This document shows, one piece after another, positions 32,939-44,486 of a stretch of DNA of 64,000 nucleotides. The DNA comes from Hedera helix. Taxonomy: Eukaryota; Streptophyta; Magnoliopsida; Apiales; Araliaceae. The notes beneath the pieces were generated by a model. That model was given only the letters and a program-made list of their open reading frames with translations, was not told the origin of the DNA and did not search any database. Location of the stretch: the NCBI GenBank assembly GCA_947179155.2, contig OX359282.1, forward strand, positions 9,151,533 through 9,215,532. Direction: 5' to 3'. Position 1 is the stretch's first letter; each line of letters begins with the position of its first letter. The position numbers and the translations under genes were made by a program.

Positions 32939-35842
32939 TGTAAGACCCCGAATTTTATGAAATATAAAATTTAAATTTTTCTTCATATATATTTTCATGA
33001 AACAATAAGTGGTTAAATTGATAAAGTTAAAAGTTAAGGATGTTATGTGCAAATTATATTATGTCGGACAATATTCGTTTGGTTGGGGAATATTCGTTCT
33101 GTCGGGGAATATTCGTACGACGGCGCCGTACGAACCAATCATTGGTGGACCCCATAAAGAATAATTGTCGGATATAGAAAATGACATAAATAATTTTTAA
33201 ATGGTCAATGGTACTATCACTTTTAATTGTTAAAATATCCGGTGGTAAAAGAATAGTAACATACGGTATTACAAGTAACATGCGGTATTGCACAGCAGCA
33301 CACGGTATTGCACAGTAGCACACGACATTGCACAATGTTTCGTATTATTAAACTGATAAAGTGGTTATCGTACAATATTTGACTTTATTATCACATGCAC
33401 AATAATTCATACTATTAAACTGATAATTGTCACAGTAGCATATGCACAGTAATTCACATTATTGAATCAATAATTGTCATAACACAGTAACGTATTCTTT
33501 CTTTTACATATTTTCTGCATTATTGTTATCTCTATTATGGTGTTATTTAAACAGTTGTATTTCATTAATTAATTGACTTGATATCTAACTCAGAGAGCCA
33601 ACTATACTGTATTTATAACAATTGGTCATAATAATGAATAAGTGTGAATTATTGTTGAATAATTGAATTGATAAAGTTATTTGTTTATAATATAAAGTTA
33701 GGTGATATGAAATGAATGGTATAGATTAAAGATAATATAGAATTTGAAATGAATGGTGTAGATTAAAAGATGATCTTTAAATGAATGGTTTAAATTAAGG
33801 AAATCTTAAAAGATAAAATGAATGATATAGATTAAAGATAATATAGAATTTGAAATGGATGGTGTAGATTAAAAGATGATCCTTAAATGAGTGGTTTAGA
33901 TTAAAGAAATCTTAAAAGATGAAATGAATGGTATGGATTAAACATTATCTTGAAATGAATGGTTTGGATTAAATTATGAAATCTTGGTTATGATAAGATT
34001 TTTGGCTATAAATAGAGGCCTTAACTTAAGGATTTTTCATAAACTTCCTTACTTGTTCTTTCTTTCTCTCTCCAAATACTTATTGTGAAAGTTTTCTCTA
34101 AGTGTGCTTAAGTCATCTTGAGTATTTGTTAGGATTTATAAGTGTACGTGTACTGTTCAAGTTAATCAACATCATTTAAATCAATATCCGGTCACGTGTT
34201 AAGGTAAGAAATATCATCTTCTTTCATATTCTATTATTTAAACTTACTACGGTAAGGGATTATCATTATTTGATTCTCGAAAATAATATCGTTTCTTTCT
34301 TACTCATAAGATGTGTCATTTATTTTCATGTATTAATTTGTGGGAATAACCTTACGGTGCGGAGTACCGCCTGTTGGTGAAAACCATTCGTATTCATTCC
34401 TTATTAATCTCTGAGAATAACCTGACTACGCGGATTACCGCATGTTTCGTGAATTACTCTTTGTATTCATTTCTTATTTGTCTCTTGTGAAAATAATTTG
34501 TCTACACGAATTATCACATGACACTTTTATCGCATATTCGTTTATAATATCATTTTCTTTCATATTCGTAAGTGATATTATTTTCCATTATACTCATAAG
34601 GGATACCATCTTTTTCATCTTCCATTATTCAAACTTACTATGGTAAGTGATATTAATTTCCTTTTCCTTTTGTTAATCAAACCTGCTACGGTAAGGAATA
34701 TTATTTTCGTTCATACACCTAAATCGAAACTTATTATGGAACTATTGCTTCTATAATTCTTGAAAATATTATATGTTCTATAATAGTTGTACTTCATCAT
34801 TTCAATTGAACTATCCTATTTATGTGAACCTTTCTATTGAACTGTAACCGTTATTCTGAACTGTGGATCTTGAATATCATTTTTAAATTTCACTCCACAT
34901 CATGTTGACAATTTGGACATTATTTGAATCTGTACAAAGTAAACTTCTGATACTTATTGTTTATCCTGTTTCTTCTATTCATCATTTATATCATTATAAT
35001 CATCCAAAATCAAGTTGTTGTGAATATCTGTCGCCGGGGGCACATATGCGATATAATTGTTGAACAGATAATAGGTTAAAGACGATATAATAGGTTAAAG
35101 GCGATACATCTATTTGGTGTCTTTTATGGCATGTGGTGAATGTTCTCTTTGGCCCGTAGTGCAAAGATGAACTGTTGTTTGGTATGATTATGACCAAAGG
35201 TTGAATCTGGTATAATCATGATCGTTGGTGTTATATTGAATGTCTTTGGCCCGTAGTGCAAAGATGAACTGTTGATCTGCATGATTATGACCAGGAACTG
35301 TGAAATTGTATTATCTTGACTAATGATATTTCAGATGATAAAAGTTGATGATGTTTTTCCTAAAAAGAGAACCGAGTGGACATTATAGTCTGCATTATTC
35401 TTCTAATAGATAGCTCATTCCGCTGCTATTATTGATTTGAACGTTGTTCAAGAATTTAATTGCAGTTTTTGATATAAACCTTGTAGTGTATTGTATTCTA
35501 TCAAGAACTCAACTGTTGAACACTAATGATAATTTATTCGTCATTATCTTAGTCATGATATTCTTTACTGGGCTATTTGAGCTCACCCTTTCTTTTGTTC
35601 CATTGTTTTTCAACAGGAGATGGGAACGTAGCTGGGTCTAGCCGGGGAATAGAGTGAGAGTCCGAGGGATAGCTGTCATAGTCTTCACGTGTTGTAAAAT
35701 AGTGTGATAATAATAGTGAAGACTTAGCTATGTATTATTATACACTGTATTGTTGAACGTTATTCTACCTTGTAATAATTTTGTTGCAGTCTTTTGACAA
35801 CTCAAGTTTGGGCTGTGTGGGCCCAGATTTGGGGGTGTCACA
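32939..35842 (+). repeat. Element C 3' LTR
   Basis: 2,904 bp from TGTAAGACCCC to GGTGTCACA. It has the 106 bp repeats, TATA box 34007-34015, and two rather than four 72 bp units. At about 35075-35100 it has a short duplication (GATATAATAGGTTAAAG) that is absent from the 5' LTR. Confidence 0.9.
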
Positions 35843-36130
35843 ATGTATTTATACGATGTGTAAATACATAAGGTAATAATCTCAAATATGAGTAGAAGGA
35901 ATGTAGAATGCATGTATATCGCAAATTGTCATATATGTATTAAGTAAACGAATGTAAGGACGTAAAAGTCGTAAAATGATAATATGAGCGTAAAAGGATA
36001 AAGGAGTATAAATTTTGTAATCCGATCAGGGTTCACTTTTCGAGAAAATGATTTATAGAAAAAGTGAGCATTTGGATGATTTGAGATGTTGAGATTTGAA
36101 ATTGATTGAATGTGGAACCGAGAAGGTTCG
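35843..36130 (+). repeat. Element B 3' LTR, right part
   Basis: It continues the B LTR exactly where C interrupts it, opening with the second ATGTA. It aligns with about 8206-8490 of the 5' LTR, then stops at GAGAAGGTTCG. The next bases belong to a C-family integrase. The junction word TTCGATTTATT is shared by both sides in related copies, so a short-homology deletion is likely. Confidence 0.8.
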
Positions 36131-36516
36131 ATTTATTAGCCCATTTGAAATCCTCGAGTGAGTAGGCACCGTAGCTTACAAACTAGCCTTACCGCCAAGT
36201 ATGTCTCGCATCTATAACGTTTTTCACATATCTAGGTTACGTAAATATGTGAAGGACCCAAACCACGTCATTGAGTTAGAACCAGACATTATAGCAGAGG
36301 ATTTTACGTACGAGGAGGTACCTGTTAAGATCTTAGATAAGAAGGAGCAGATCCTACGCTCAAAGATTATACCTCAAGTCAAGGTTTTATGGAGGAACCA
36401 AGATACTGAGGAAATGTCTTAGGAGCTAGAATCTGATATAAAATCTAAGTATCCTTATCTCTTCGATATGTCAGGTACGTCAATTTTGGGGACGAAATTT
36501 CATAAGGAGGGAAGGT
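36131..36516 (+). pseudogene. C' tail fragment: integrase end, chromodomain and polypurine tract
   Basis: It starts inside the integrase C-terminal part (LPPSMSRIYNVFHISRLRKY) and runs through a chromodomain with YEEVPVKILDKKEQ and VKVLWRNQDTEE. There are stops early in the fragment and at 36420. It ends in the motif GGGGACGAAATTTCATAAGG and purines, directly before an LTR start at 36517. It is closer to C' than to C in its LTR start. Confidence 0.8.
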
Positions 36517-36595
36517 TGTAAGACCCCGAATTTTATGAAATACAAAATATACAGTAATTTATATTATTAAATTAATACAGTAATTTATATTATTC
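36517..36595 (+). repeat. 79 bp LTR stub joined to protease sequence
   Basis: TGTAAGACCCC and about 70 bp of C'-type LTR with a duplicated ACAGTAATTTATATTATT. It then passes without primer site or Gag into AAATTCTTGTGAAGTTTATG, which is protease sequence (compare 18127 in C). About 2.5 kb of LTR plus the gag region are missing. Confidence 0.75.
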
Positions 36596-39500
36596 ATAAA
36601 TTCTTGTGAAGTTTATGACCTGTTAGATACTTGCTCTATCCATTCTTTTATCTCACCCATATGTACTCAACGTTTAAATTTGACTATTGAAAACTTAGAC
36701 CTTATCTTATCAGTTGAAACCTCATTAGGAGAAATAGACATTACATTTACTGTATATAAATCTTGCCTAATTCAAATTAACAACGTCATATTACCTATTG
36801 ACCTTATTTATTTGGAAATGCATGAATTTGATATGATTTTAGGAATTGATTAGTTGACTACCCATTACACTAAAATTGATTGTTTTCATAAGATTATTAG
36901 TTTTCATATTCCTAATCAACCCGTCATGCAAATTCAAGAAACTAAACCATTGTAATCTATAACTGTTATTTATAGTCATAAAGCCATTCATTTATTGAAA
37001 AACAGTTGTCAAACTTTTTTAGCTCATGTTATTGATTTGAACAAAAACACGTTAAACTTGAATGATATTCCCATTATTAATGAGTTTTTTGACGTTTTTC
37101 CTGAGGAACTTCCTGGCTTACCCCCAAATCGAGAAATTGAATTTTGTATTGATCTTGAACCCGGTACTAAGCCCATTTCCAAAGCCCCATACCGAATGAC
37201 TCCCATTAAATTTCAAGAATTAAAAGTCCAACTACAGAAATTGTTGGATACTGGTTTCATTCGTCTGAGTGCATCACCTTGGGGTGCTTCTATTCTATTT
37301 GTGAAGAAGAAAGACGGGAGTATGAGATTGTGCATTGACTACCGAGAATTGAACCATGTCACTAACAAAAATAGGTATCCGTTATCTCGGATCGATGACA
37401 TGTTTGATCAATTACTAGGTGCTCAACATTTCTCAAAGATTGATCTCCGTTCTGGATATCATCAGTTAAAGGTTAAAGCTGAGGACGTTCCAAAGACTGG
37501 TTTCAGAACTCGTTATGGGCATTATGAGTTCTTAGTCATGCCTTTTGGACTAACAAATGCTCCTACAACTTTCATTGACATGATGAACCGAATATTCAAA
37601 GAATATTTGGATCATTTTGTGGTTGTCTTTGTTGATGACATCCTTATATACTCCAAGAGCCGTGAGGATCATGAACAACACCTGAGATTGATACTCCAAA
37701 AGCTTCGCGAGAACAAACCATATGTCAAGTTGAGGAAATATGAGTTCTGGCTTAAGGAAGTCACGTTCCTTGGGCATGTAATTTCAAAATAGGGAATATC
37801 GGTTGACCCTGCAAAGATTGAAGAAATAAAAAATTGGGAACAACCCAAGATAGTAACGGAAGTCTGAAGCTTTCTGGGCCTAGCTGGTTATTATCGGAGA
37901 TTCGTAGAAAGATTTTCTCGAATCGCCACTCCATTAACTCAGCTTACTCGGAAAAGCACCAAATTCGTATGGAGCGAGGAATGCGAGAAAAGTTTTCAAG
38001 AACTCAAGAGGAGACTTGTTTCAGATCATGTTCTGACCATACCATCAGGATCAGGAGAATTTGTTATCTACAGCGATGCTTCAGGAAAAGGTCTAGGTTG
38101 TGTTCTTATGCAACATGGAAATGTTATAGCCTATGCCTCTCGACAACTCAAAGATTATGAGAAAAATTACCCCACTCATGATCTAGAGTTAGCAGCGGTT
38201 GTTTTCGCGTTGAAGATCTGGAGACACTACTTGTATGGAGAAAAAGTGGATATCTATACGGATCATAAAAGCCTCAAGTATTTCTTCACTCAGAAGGAAC
38301 TCAACATTCGACAACAACGTTGGCTTGAACTGTTAAAGGATTACGAACACACCATCCTGTATCACCCAGGAAAGGCTAACGTTGTAGCTGACGCTTTGAG
38401 CAGAAGATCTTATACGAGTACAAGTGTATTGCTGACAACACAAAAGCGTATTTTGTATGATTTACAAAAGATAGAGATAGAACTAAAGATACCAGTGACC
38501 CACTTGAAGATTGCGCACGTACAAGTAGAACCAACTTTAATCGATAAAATTAAAGCTGCTCAAGCTACTGATCCGGAGCTGATGAATATGATGAAGAAAG
38601 TACAAGAAGGTGCTATTCCTGAGGCAATAATCGACGAGAAAGGAATACTTCGAGTTAACTCTTGACTCTGTGTTCCTAACGATCCTGAATTGAAGCATAA
38701 AATCATGATGGAGGCACACAACACGCCATTTGCAATCCACCTAGGAGGTACCAAGATGTATCGAGATCTTCGACATACATTTTGGTGGAACAATATGAAA
38801 AGGGAGATTGCAGAGTTTATCTCAAGGTGCCTAACTTGTCAACGTGTCAAGGAAGAGCATCAACTACCAAAAGGTCCATTGCAATCACTTGAGGTTCCTG
38901 AATGGAAGTGGGAACACATCAATATGGACTTCGTGACGGGTCTTCCCAATGTTTCTTAAGGCTTAGATGCAATTTGGGTGATCGTAGATAGATTGACCAA
39001 ATCCGCTCATTTTTTGCCTATACGAGAAAACTTTTCACTTGAACGTTTTGCCGGTATCTACATAAATGAGATCGTGAGATTGCATGCCATGCCAGTTTCC
39101 ATAGTTTCTGATCGAGATCGTAGATTCACTTCACGCTTTTGGATCAGTCTACAAAAAGCTATGGGCACTGAACTACGTTTTAGTTCTGCATACCATCCTC
39201 AAATGGACGGACAATCGGAAAGGACGATCCAGACCCTCGAAGATCTTTTGAGACTTTGCGTACTAGACTTCAAAGGAAGTTGGGATAAGTACTTGTCATT
39301 GGTTGAATTTTCCTACAACAACAGTTACCAAGCAATTATAGGCATGGCTCCATTCGAGGCTTTATATGGACACAAGTGTCGCTCTCCAGTATGTTGGAAT
39401 GAGGTAGGAGAAGTAAAACTATTGGGACCTGAGTTGGTACACTTGACGACCGAAAAGATCCAAAAGATCCGACAATGAATACAGACCGCATAAGAACGAC

Positions 39501-40009
39501 AAAAGAGTTACGCTGATCTTCATCGAAGAGATAAGAGATTCAGCATCGGAGATCATGTATTCTTACGTGTTTCTCCATGGAAAGGAGTTACGAGATTCAG
39601 AAACAGAGGGAAGTCCAACCCTCGATTTATTGGCCCATTTAAAATCCTCGAGCGAGTAGGCACCGTAGCTTATAGACTAGCCTTACCGCCAAGTATGTTC
39701 CGTATCCATAACGTTTTTCACATATCTTTGTTAGTAAATATGTGAAGGACCCAAATCACGTCATTGAGTTAGAACCAGACGTTATAGCAGAGAATTTAAC
39801 GTACGAGGAGGTACCTGTTAAGATCTTAGATAAGAAGGAGCAGATCCTACGCTCAAAGATTATACCTCAAATCAAGGTTTTATGGAGGAACCAAGATACT
39901 GAGGAAATGACCTGGGAGCTAGAATCTGAGATAAAATCTAAGTATCCTTATATCTTCGATAAGTCAGGTACGTCAATTTCGGGGACGAAATTTCATAAGG
40001 AGGGAAGGT
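36596..40009 (+). pseudogene. C' pol: protease, RT, RNase H, integrase, chromodomain, broken
   Basis: The protease remnant has several stops. RT from 36995 keeps FSKIDLRSGYHQ and VFVDDILIYSK and shows the uninterrupted site where D entered C. A stop lies at 37790, and the next segment carries another stop and changes near 37865. RNase H is open in 38108-38665 with IYTDHKSLKYF. Integrase 38690-39478 has the HHCC finger with His retained (FAIHLGGTKM), SDRDRRF and GQSERT, interrupted at 38957 and 39476. The chromodomain is open in 39742-40014. The polypurine tract is at 39998-40009. It is about as decayed as C. Confidence 0.88.
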
Positions 40010-40360
40010 TGTAAGACCCCAAATTTTATGAAATACAAAATATACAGTAATTTATATTATTAAATTAATAATAATCTGTAACATGTTTATTACATTATTG
40101 TTGAATTATTGTTGTAGCGTTATTTTATTTTATATGCAGGACCCACATGAAGAAAAATAAAAAAAATAATTAATTATTATTTTATGTGAATAGTAACGTG
40201 AATAGTACGTGAACCCACTGTGGGGCCCACATGAAATATGTAAAATGTGTTGCTAGAGGAAAGTTGGTTGGTGTAGGCAGCGCTGCTGCCTTTGCTAAAT
40301 TTTCAGCACTGGCGTGCAGCACGCCAGTTCACCTACCGTGCATAATAACTTATTTTCTCC

Positions 40361-40369
40361 TATAAATAG
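40361..40369 (+). promoter_or_regulatory. LTR TATA box (C')
   Basis: TATAAATAG after TTTTCTCC, about 350 bp into the LTR and followed by an AC-rich leader. It corresponds to the TATA boxes of element C. Confidence 0.6.
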
Positions 40370-40857
40370 TTTGCTCAGCTGAATAGAAAAATCACACCTA
40401 AAACATAAAATATTTTTCTAAGTATTTTATGAGTTTTCTCTGAAAATAGTAAGGTTATCTTGAGTGTTTGAAAGCCAAAAGGAGTGCAGGAATTTTTCAA
40501 GTAAGTCTATTATTAAAGAGTAGTAATTTCATAAATTCCTATTTTTCACGGAATTCACAAATCTTCCTTTAGAAGACTCTTATTTCAGAAGATACATTTT
40601 TAAAAAATTTCTTTGAAAGATTTATTTTGGAATATTATTTTAAAAACTATTTTAAAGTTGTTATATTACACTACAAAAATTATGTTAAATATATATAATT
40701 TTGATAGTTTATATTATACGAGTTATAATACACTTTGAAATTTATATGTGATAATTACTAATTATATTATAAATATATAGGTTGATCAACCTCATTTAAA
40801 TCAATATTCAGTCACGTGTTAAGGTAAGGAGTATCATTCTTTTCATCATCATAAATG

Positions 40858-40862
40858 GTATT
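40858..40862 (+). repeat. Target-site duplication of solo LTR G (GTATT)
   Basis: GTATT precedes TGTTGAACATTG (40863) and GTATT follows GGGAACTAACA at 42435-42439. A 5 bp duplication around a TG...CA unit marks an LTR insertion. Confidence 0.85.
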
Positions 40863-41030
40863 TGTTGAACATTGAATGATTAAATTTGATGATAAGAAAT
40901 AATGTACAAGGGCTGTATTATATAAGATCAAAACTGTTAGGTTGATCTCTTGTTAATTGTATAAAAGTCGTTAGTGTTGTACTAAGACTTAGATAGATCA
41001 AATCTGTTAGGTTGATATGTTGGTGTAATA

Positions 41031-41345
41031 AAATCGTAGAAAGAACTCTACGATTTATGTCAAGGAAACTCTACGATTTGAACAGACTCTACGATCAAGG
41101 CAACCAATCGTAGAATGGACTCGACGATTGTGATTCAGAAGACTCTACGATCAAGGCAACCAATCGTAGAATGGACTCTACGATTGTGGTCCAGAAGACT
41201 CTACGACCAAACAGACTATGTTCTTTACGAGACACCTTAAATTGAACTCTACGATCAAACAGTCTAACAGTTGAGTAAACTCTACGATGATCAGTAAGAG
41301 ATGATCCTTTACAGATCAATCACGTCAGCAGGGATATTCGTAGAG
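41031..41345 (+). repeat. ACTCTACGAT / ATCGTAGA array upstream of the LTR promoter
   Basis: About thirteen copies of CTCTACGAT or its complement in 315 bp. A 58 bp unit occurs twice (about 41078-41195). Each unit has an inverted repeat: CAATCGTAGA, ATGGAC, TCTACGATTG at 41161-41186 is a perfect 10 bp stem with a 6-base loop; the copy at 41105-41130 has one mismatch. The array ends about 250 bp before the TATA box, so it may be an LTR enhancer. Confidence 0.8.
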
Positions 41346-41590
41346 TTGATCACATAAGGTCGTTGAGCAAAAAGGCAAGAGACTTCACGTTTCTCAGATC
41401 AGGAGCTATTCTATTCAGGCATTCAATCTTCATCAAAGTAACCAAAAAGGAAGCCTCTGCAAATCGATCAAGTCAGAAAAGTCAGGAGTCTGACCCAAGC
41501 GCACTATGGAACAGAAAGAAGACTTTCAAAGCAGAAAAGTCAGAAGACTGTGTCCTATCAGTCCTATAGTTTGGAAGGACCAAACGTCTC

Positions 41591-41598
41591 TATAAAAG
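41591..41598 (+). promoter_or_regulatory. TATA box of solo LTR G
   Basis: TATAAAAG after ACGTCTC. It is the only good TATA box in this LTR and lies roughly at its middle, as in long copia LTRs. Confidence 0.5.
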
Positions 41599-41975
41599 TT
41601 GGTGGGAACCTACAACTGACATATCTGTCCCAAAGGAAAAAGGAAACAACCTTCCATGGACTAACAGGTCAGATCAAATAAAATCTCATCAGAGCTTTAA
41701 TGAGCTATATTAATATAATATACAACAGCTCTCCTCTGTGAGGTAACGGAAAGAAATACAAGTTCAAGCAGATGATCCAACGGGAAGAAATCTGAAGCCC
41801 TAACTTCTTAAATACTAAGATCAACAAAAGAGAAAGGAAGCACTGTACAAAAAGAAAAACGCAAGAAGTGAAAAAGATTGAACTGATAAGAAAGCCTGCA
41901 CTGCTACTAAGCCCTTCAAACACTCAAGCTGATAAGCAACTTAGTAGCACATCCAAATATACATCAATCCAGAAG

Positions 41976-42078
41976 AGTTCTTTGTGAACCAGTGTAAGCA
42001 AGTCTGTTAGACTTGGAGAGTTCTTTGTGAACTAGTGTAAGCAAGTCTGTTAGACTTGTAAAGTTCTTTGTGAACTAA
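41976..42078 (+). repeat. 44 bp tandem repeat in solo LTR G
   Basis: AGTTCTTTGTGAACYAGTGT then AAGCAAGTCTGTTAGACTTG occurs twice, with a third partial start at 42061. Each unit contains the palindrome-like AGTTCTTTGTGAACT and CAAGTCTGTTAGACTTG. Confidence 0.8.
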
Positions 42079-43613
42079 AATTCCAAAACTGCGGGTCTTG
42101 AAGGAATCTTAGTGATTCAGATATTGTAAAAGTATCCTTAGTGGATTTGCTGCTGGAAGAGCAGAACAGTGGAGTAGGAGTATTGTGTGCTCTGAACCAC
42201 TTAAAACCTAGAGTCTCTCTCATTCTGTCTTTCATTTGCTATATCTGTCATATAATTGTTTGTTGAATTATTAAGTTAACATTTCAAGAAAAGAATAACT
42301 AAATCATATTCAGCTGTGTTAAACTTCTGTTTAAGAATTAATTAAGTGAGATCTTTTCAAATAGAAGAAATTTTTAAAGAATCTATTCAACCCCCCCCCC
42401 TTCTAGATTTCTATTGTGTCATTGGGAACTAACAGTATTATTTTCTTACTTGTAAGGGATGTCATTTTTCTTTCATACTCTTAAATTTACTACTGTAAGG
42501 GATTATCATTATTTGATTCTCGAAAATAATATCGTCTTTTTCTTACTTATAAGATGTGTCATTTATTTTCATGTATTAAATTGTGGGAATAACCTTACGG
42601 CGCGAATTACCGCCTGTTGGTGAATAACACTTCGTATTCATTCCTTATTAATCTCTAAGAATAACCTTACTGCGCGGATTACCGCCTGTTTGGTGAATAA
42701 CTCTTCGTATTCAAACTTTATTAAATTAAGGGAATAACCTTACTGCGTGGATTACTGCCTATTGGTGAATAACCCTTTGTAAATTTCTTATTTGTCTCTT
42801 ATGGAAATAATTTATCTACACGAATTATCACACGACACTTTTATTCCATATTCGTTTGTAATATCATTTTCTTTCATATACGTAAGTGATATTATTTTCC
42901 TTTATACTCATAAGGTATACCATCTTTTTCATCTTCCATTATTCAAACTTAATATAGTAAGAAATATTATTTTTTTTATACTCTTAACTTACTATGGTAA
43001 GTACTATTTGGTAAAGTTTCTTGAAATGATTATATGGTCCTTAATAGTTTGTGCTTCATCTAATATCATTTCAATTGAACCTTCCTATTTTTCTAAACAT
43101 TTCTATTGAACTGTAACCGTTATTCTGAACTGTGGATTTTGAATATCATTTTTGAATTTCACTGCACATCATGTTGACAATTTGGATATTATTTGAATAT
43201 GCACAAAGTAAACTTCCGATACTTATTATTTATCCTGTTTCTTCTATTCATCATTTGTATCACTGTTATTTGCACTAATCATCAACAATCAAGTTGTTGT
43301 GAATATCTGTGGCGGGGGGCACATATGCGATATAATTGTTGAACATATGATAGGTTAAAGGCGATATAATAGGTTAAAGGCGATGCATCTGTTCGGTGTC
43401 TTTTATGACAGGTGGTGAAAGTTCTATTTGGTCTGTAGTGCAAAGATGAACTGTTGTTTGGTATGATTATGACCAAAGGCTGAATACTAGTATAATCATG
43501 ACCGTTGGTGTTATATTTAATATATTTGGCCCGTAGTGCAAAGATGAACTGTTGATTTGCATGATTATGACCAGGAACTATGAATTTGTATTATCATGAC
43601 TAATGATATTTCA

Positions 43614-43951
43614 AGGGTAAGTCCCCTTAGCGATTAACGACTTTTCAGATAATATAGATTTCAACATTTAATCACAAAATAACCTATTCAGTGAATAGTT
43701 ACCTTACAATTCAATCATTCTACCTCACAACGTCCCAATCAAATATAAGACATTGTATAACTGTCAAGTCTTATTTTATTTTACTATATGCATTTCGATT
43801 CTCAAATTAATAACTCTAATTAATTTAAATTAGAAACTACTTTATAATTTTCATTATGTCTTGGCTAAATACTACTGAGTTGTCATTTATCGAATCACAT
43901 AGGACATTCTCTTCTTTCATTAGAAGTGGTAGATTCTTTGTTGATCATTCA
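43614..43951. other. Unassigned 338 bp between C' and E
   Basis: No coding frame and no match to another part of the window. It starts AGGGTAAGTCCCCTTAGCG where C' LTR similarity ends and stops where the element E LTR begins. It may be the only non-LTR spacer of the right half, or part of an unrecognised repeat. Confidence 0.5.
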
Positions 43952-44443
43952 GGTAATACCCAATCCTTTCCATAGTCCCTCATCACCCATTTTAAAAGTC
44001 ATCATCCCTTCCTTTACCTATATATATGACCCTACTACTTTTCATTTAGAATATCCAAACAATAAGGACCTCCCATTATGAGAAAGGACCTTGTTATGTG
44101 AGGGACTTTTAAGTAAGAACCTCCCGACTTAGATATTTTATTTTCCTTCTTTGGATTTTGGGTATTGATATAAGCCCAAATTTCTTTTGGTTTTCTTTGG
44201 AGACGGTGGATCTCTTCTTAATTTCGGGCATGTCTCTTTTTCTTTCTTTGTGTAATTATTTAATTTTCTGTATTAGTTTTAATTTTGTAGCCTTAATTTT
44301 TGTATGTTATTTAGTTTGTTAGTATATATATTTTGGATATATATCTTTATTAGTAATTAGTCTTTTGGAATATTAAATTATTATTTTTGCAACTTTAGAG
44401 TTTTGACATAATATGATGATTATGATGATGATGATGATGATGC

Positions 44444-44486
<43 letters not shown>

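Larger units (their letters stand above)
14261..35842 (+). mobile_element. Element C: Tekay/Del chromodomain retrotransposon, host of D
   Basis: LTRs of 3,031 and 2,904 bp begin TGTAAGACCCC and end GGTGTCACA. Over their first 240 bp they differ at about eight sites by eye. The order is primer site, an unusual ORF, protease, RT, RNase H, integrase and a C-terminal chromodomain, which places it in the chromovirus branch with long LTRs. Element D (11.4 kb) splits the RT. Several stops and a small deletion make the pol inactive. Without D the element would be about 10.2 kb. Its 5 bp target-site duplication is perfect. Confidence 0.9.
7496..36130 (+). mobile_element. Element B: non-coding Tekay-type LTR element, split by C
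   Basis: The 5' LTR (7496-11510) and the start of the 3' LTR (13527-14260, continued at 35843-36130) are direct copies at roughly 88-90% by eye. An iMet-type primer site follows the first LTR and a purine tract AAGGAGGGGTGAA precedes the second. The 2.0 kb internal region has no Gag or Pol frame, so B is non-autonomous (large-LTR, non-coding type). Element C lies inside its 3' LTR. The rest of the 3' LTR after 36130 is lost where a C-family fragment is joined at the shared word TTCGATTTATT. Confidence 0.8.
40863..42434 (+). mobile_element. Solo LTR G, probably Ty1/copia
   Basis: 1,572 bp with TG...CA ends and a perfect 5 bp duplication but no internal region, so it was left by recombination between two LTRs. 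The 3' end (a C-run at 42391-42400, CTTCTAGATTTCTATTGTG, GGGAACTAACA) resembles the ends of plant copia LTRs. Inside are a TATA box at 41591-41598, a dense array of ACTCTACGAT words upstream of it, and a 44 bp tandem repeat downstream. The orientation given is from the TATA box. Assignment to copia is inference. Confidence 0.75.
40010..43613 (+). repeat. C' 3' LTR, split by solo LTR G, truncated
   Basis: It begins TGTAAGACCCC and has TATA box TATAAATAG at 40361-40369. The first 780 bp differ from element C (another subfamily), but from GTCACGTGTTAAGGTAAG (near 40812) it is alignable with C and C''. Solo LTR G occupies 40863-42434. After it come three 72 bp units (about 42587-42800). Similarity stops at TGATATTTCA 43613, leaving about 500 bp of the LTR missing. 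At 40317-40340 there is the palindrome GGCGTGCAGCACGCC. Confidence 0.85.

Noticed and set aside
41031..41345. CRISPR-like pattern of short repeats
   Set aside because: Repeats occur in both orientations with irregular spacing inside a plant LTR; no spacers and no cas genes.
40000..44000. A host gene between C' and E
   Set aside because: Everything except 43614-43951 is accounted for by LTR sequence, and that 338 bp shows no coding frame or splice pattern.
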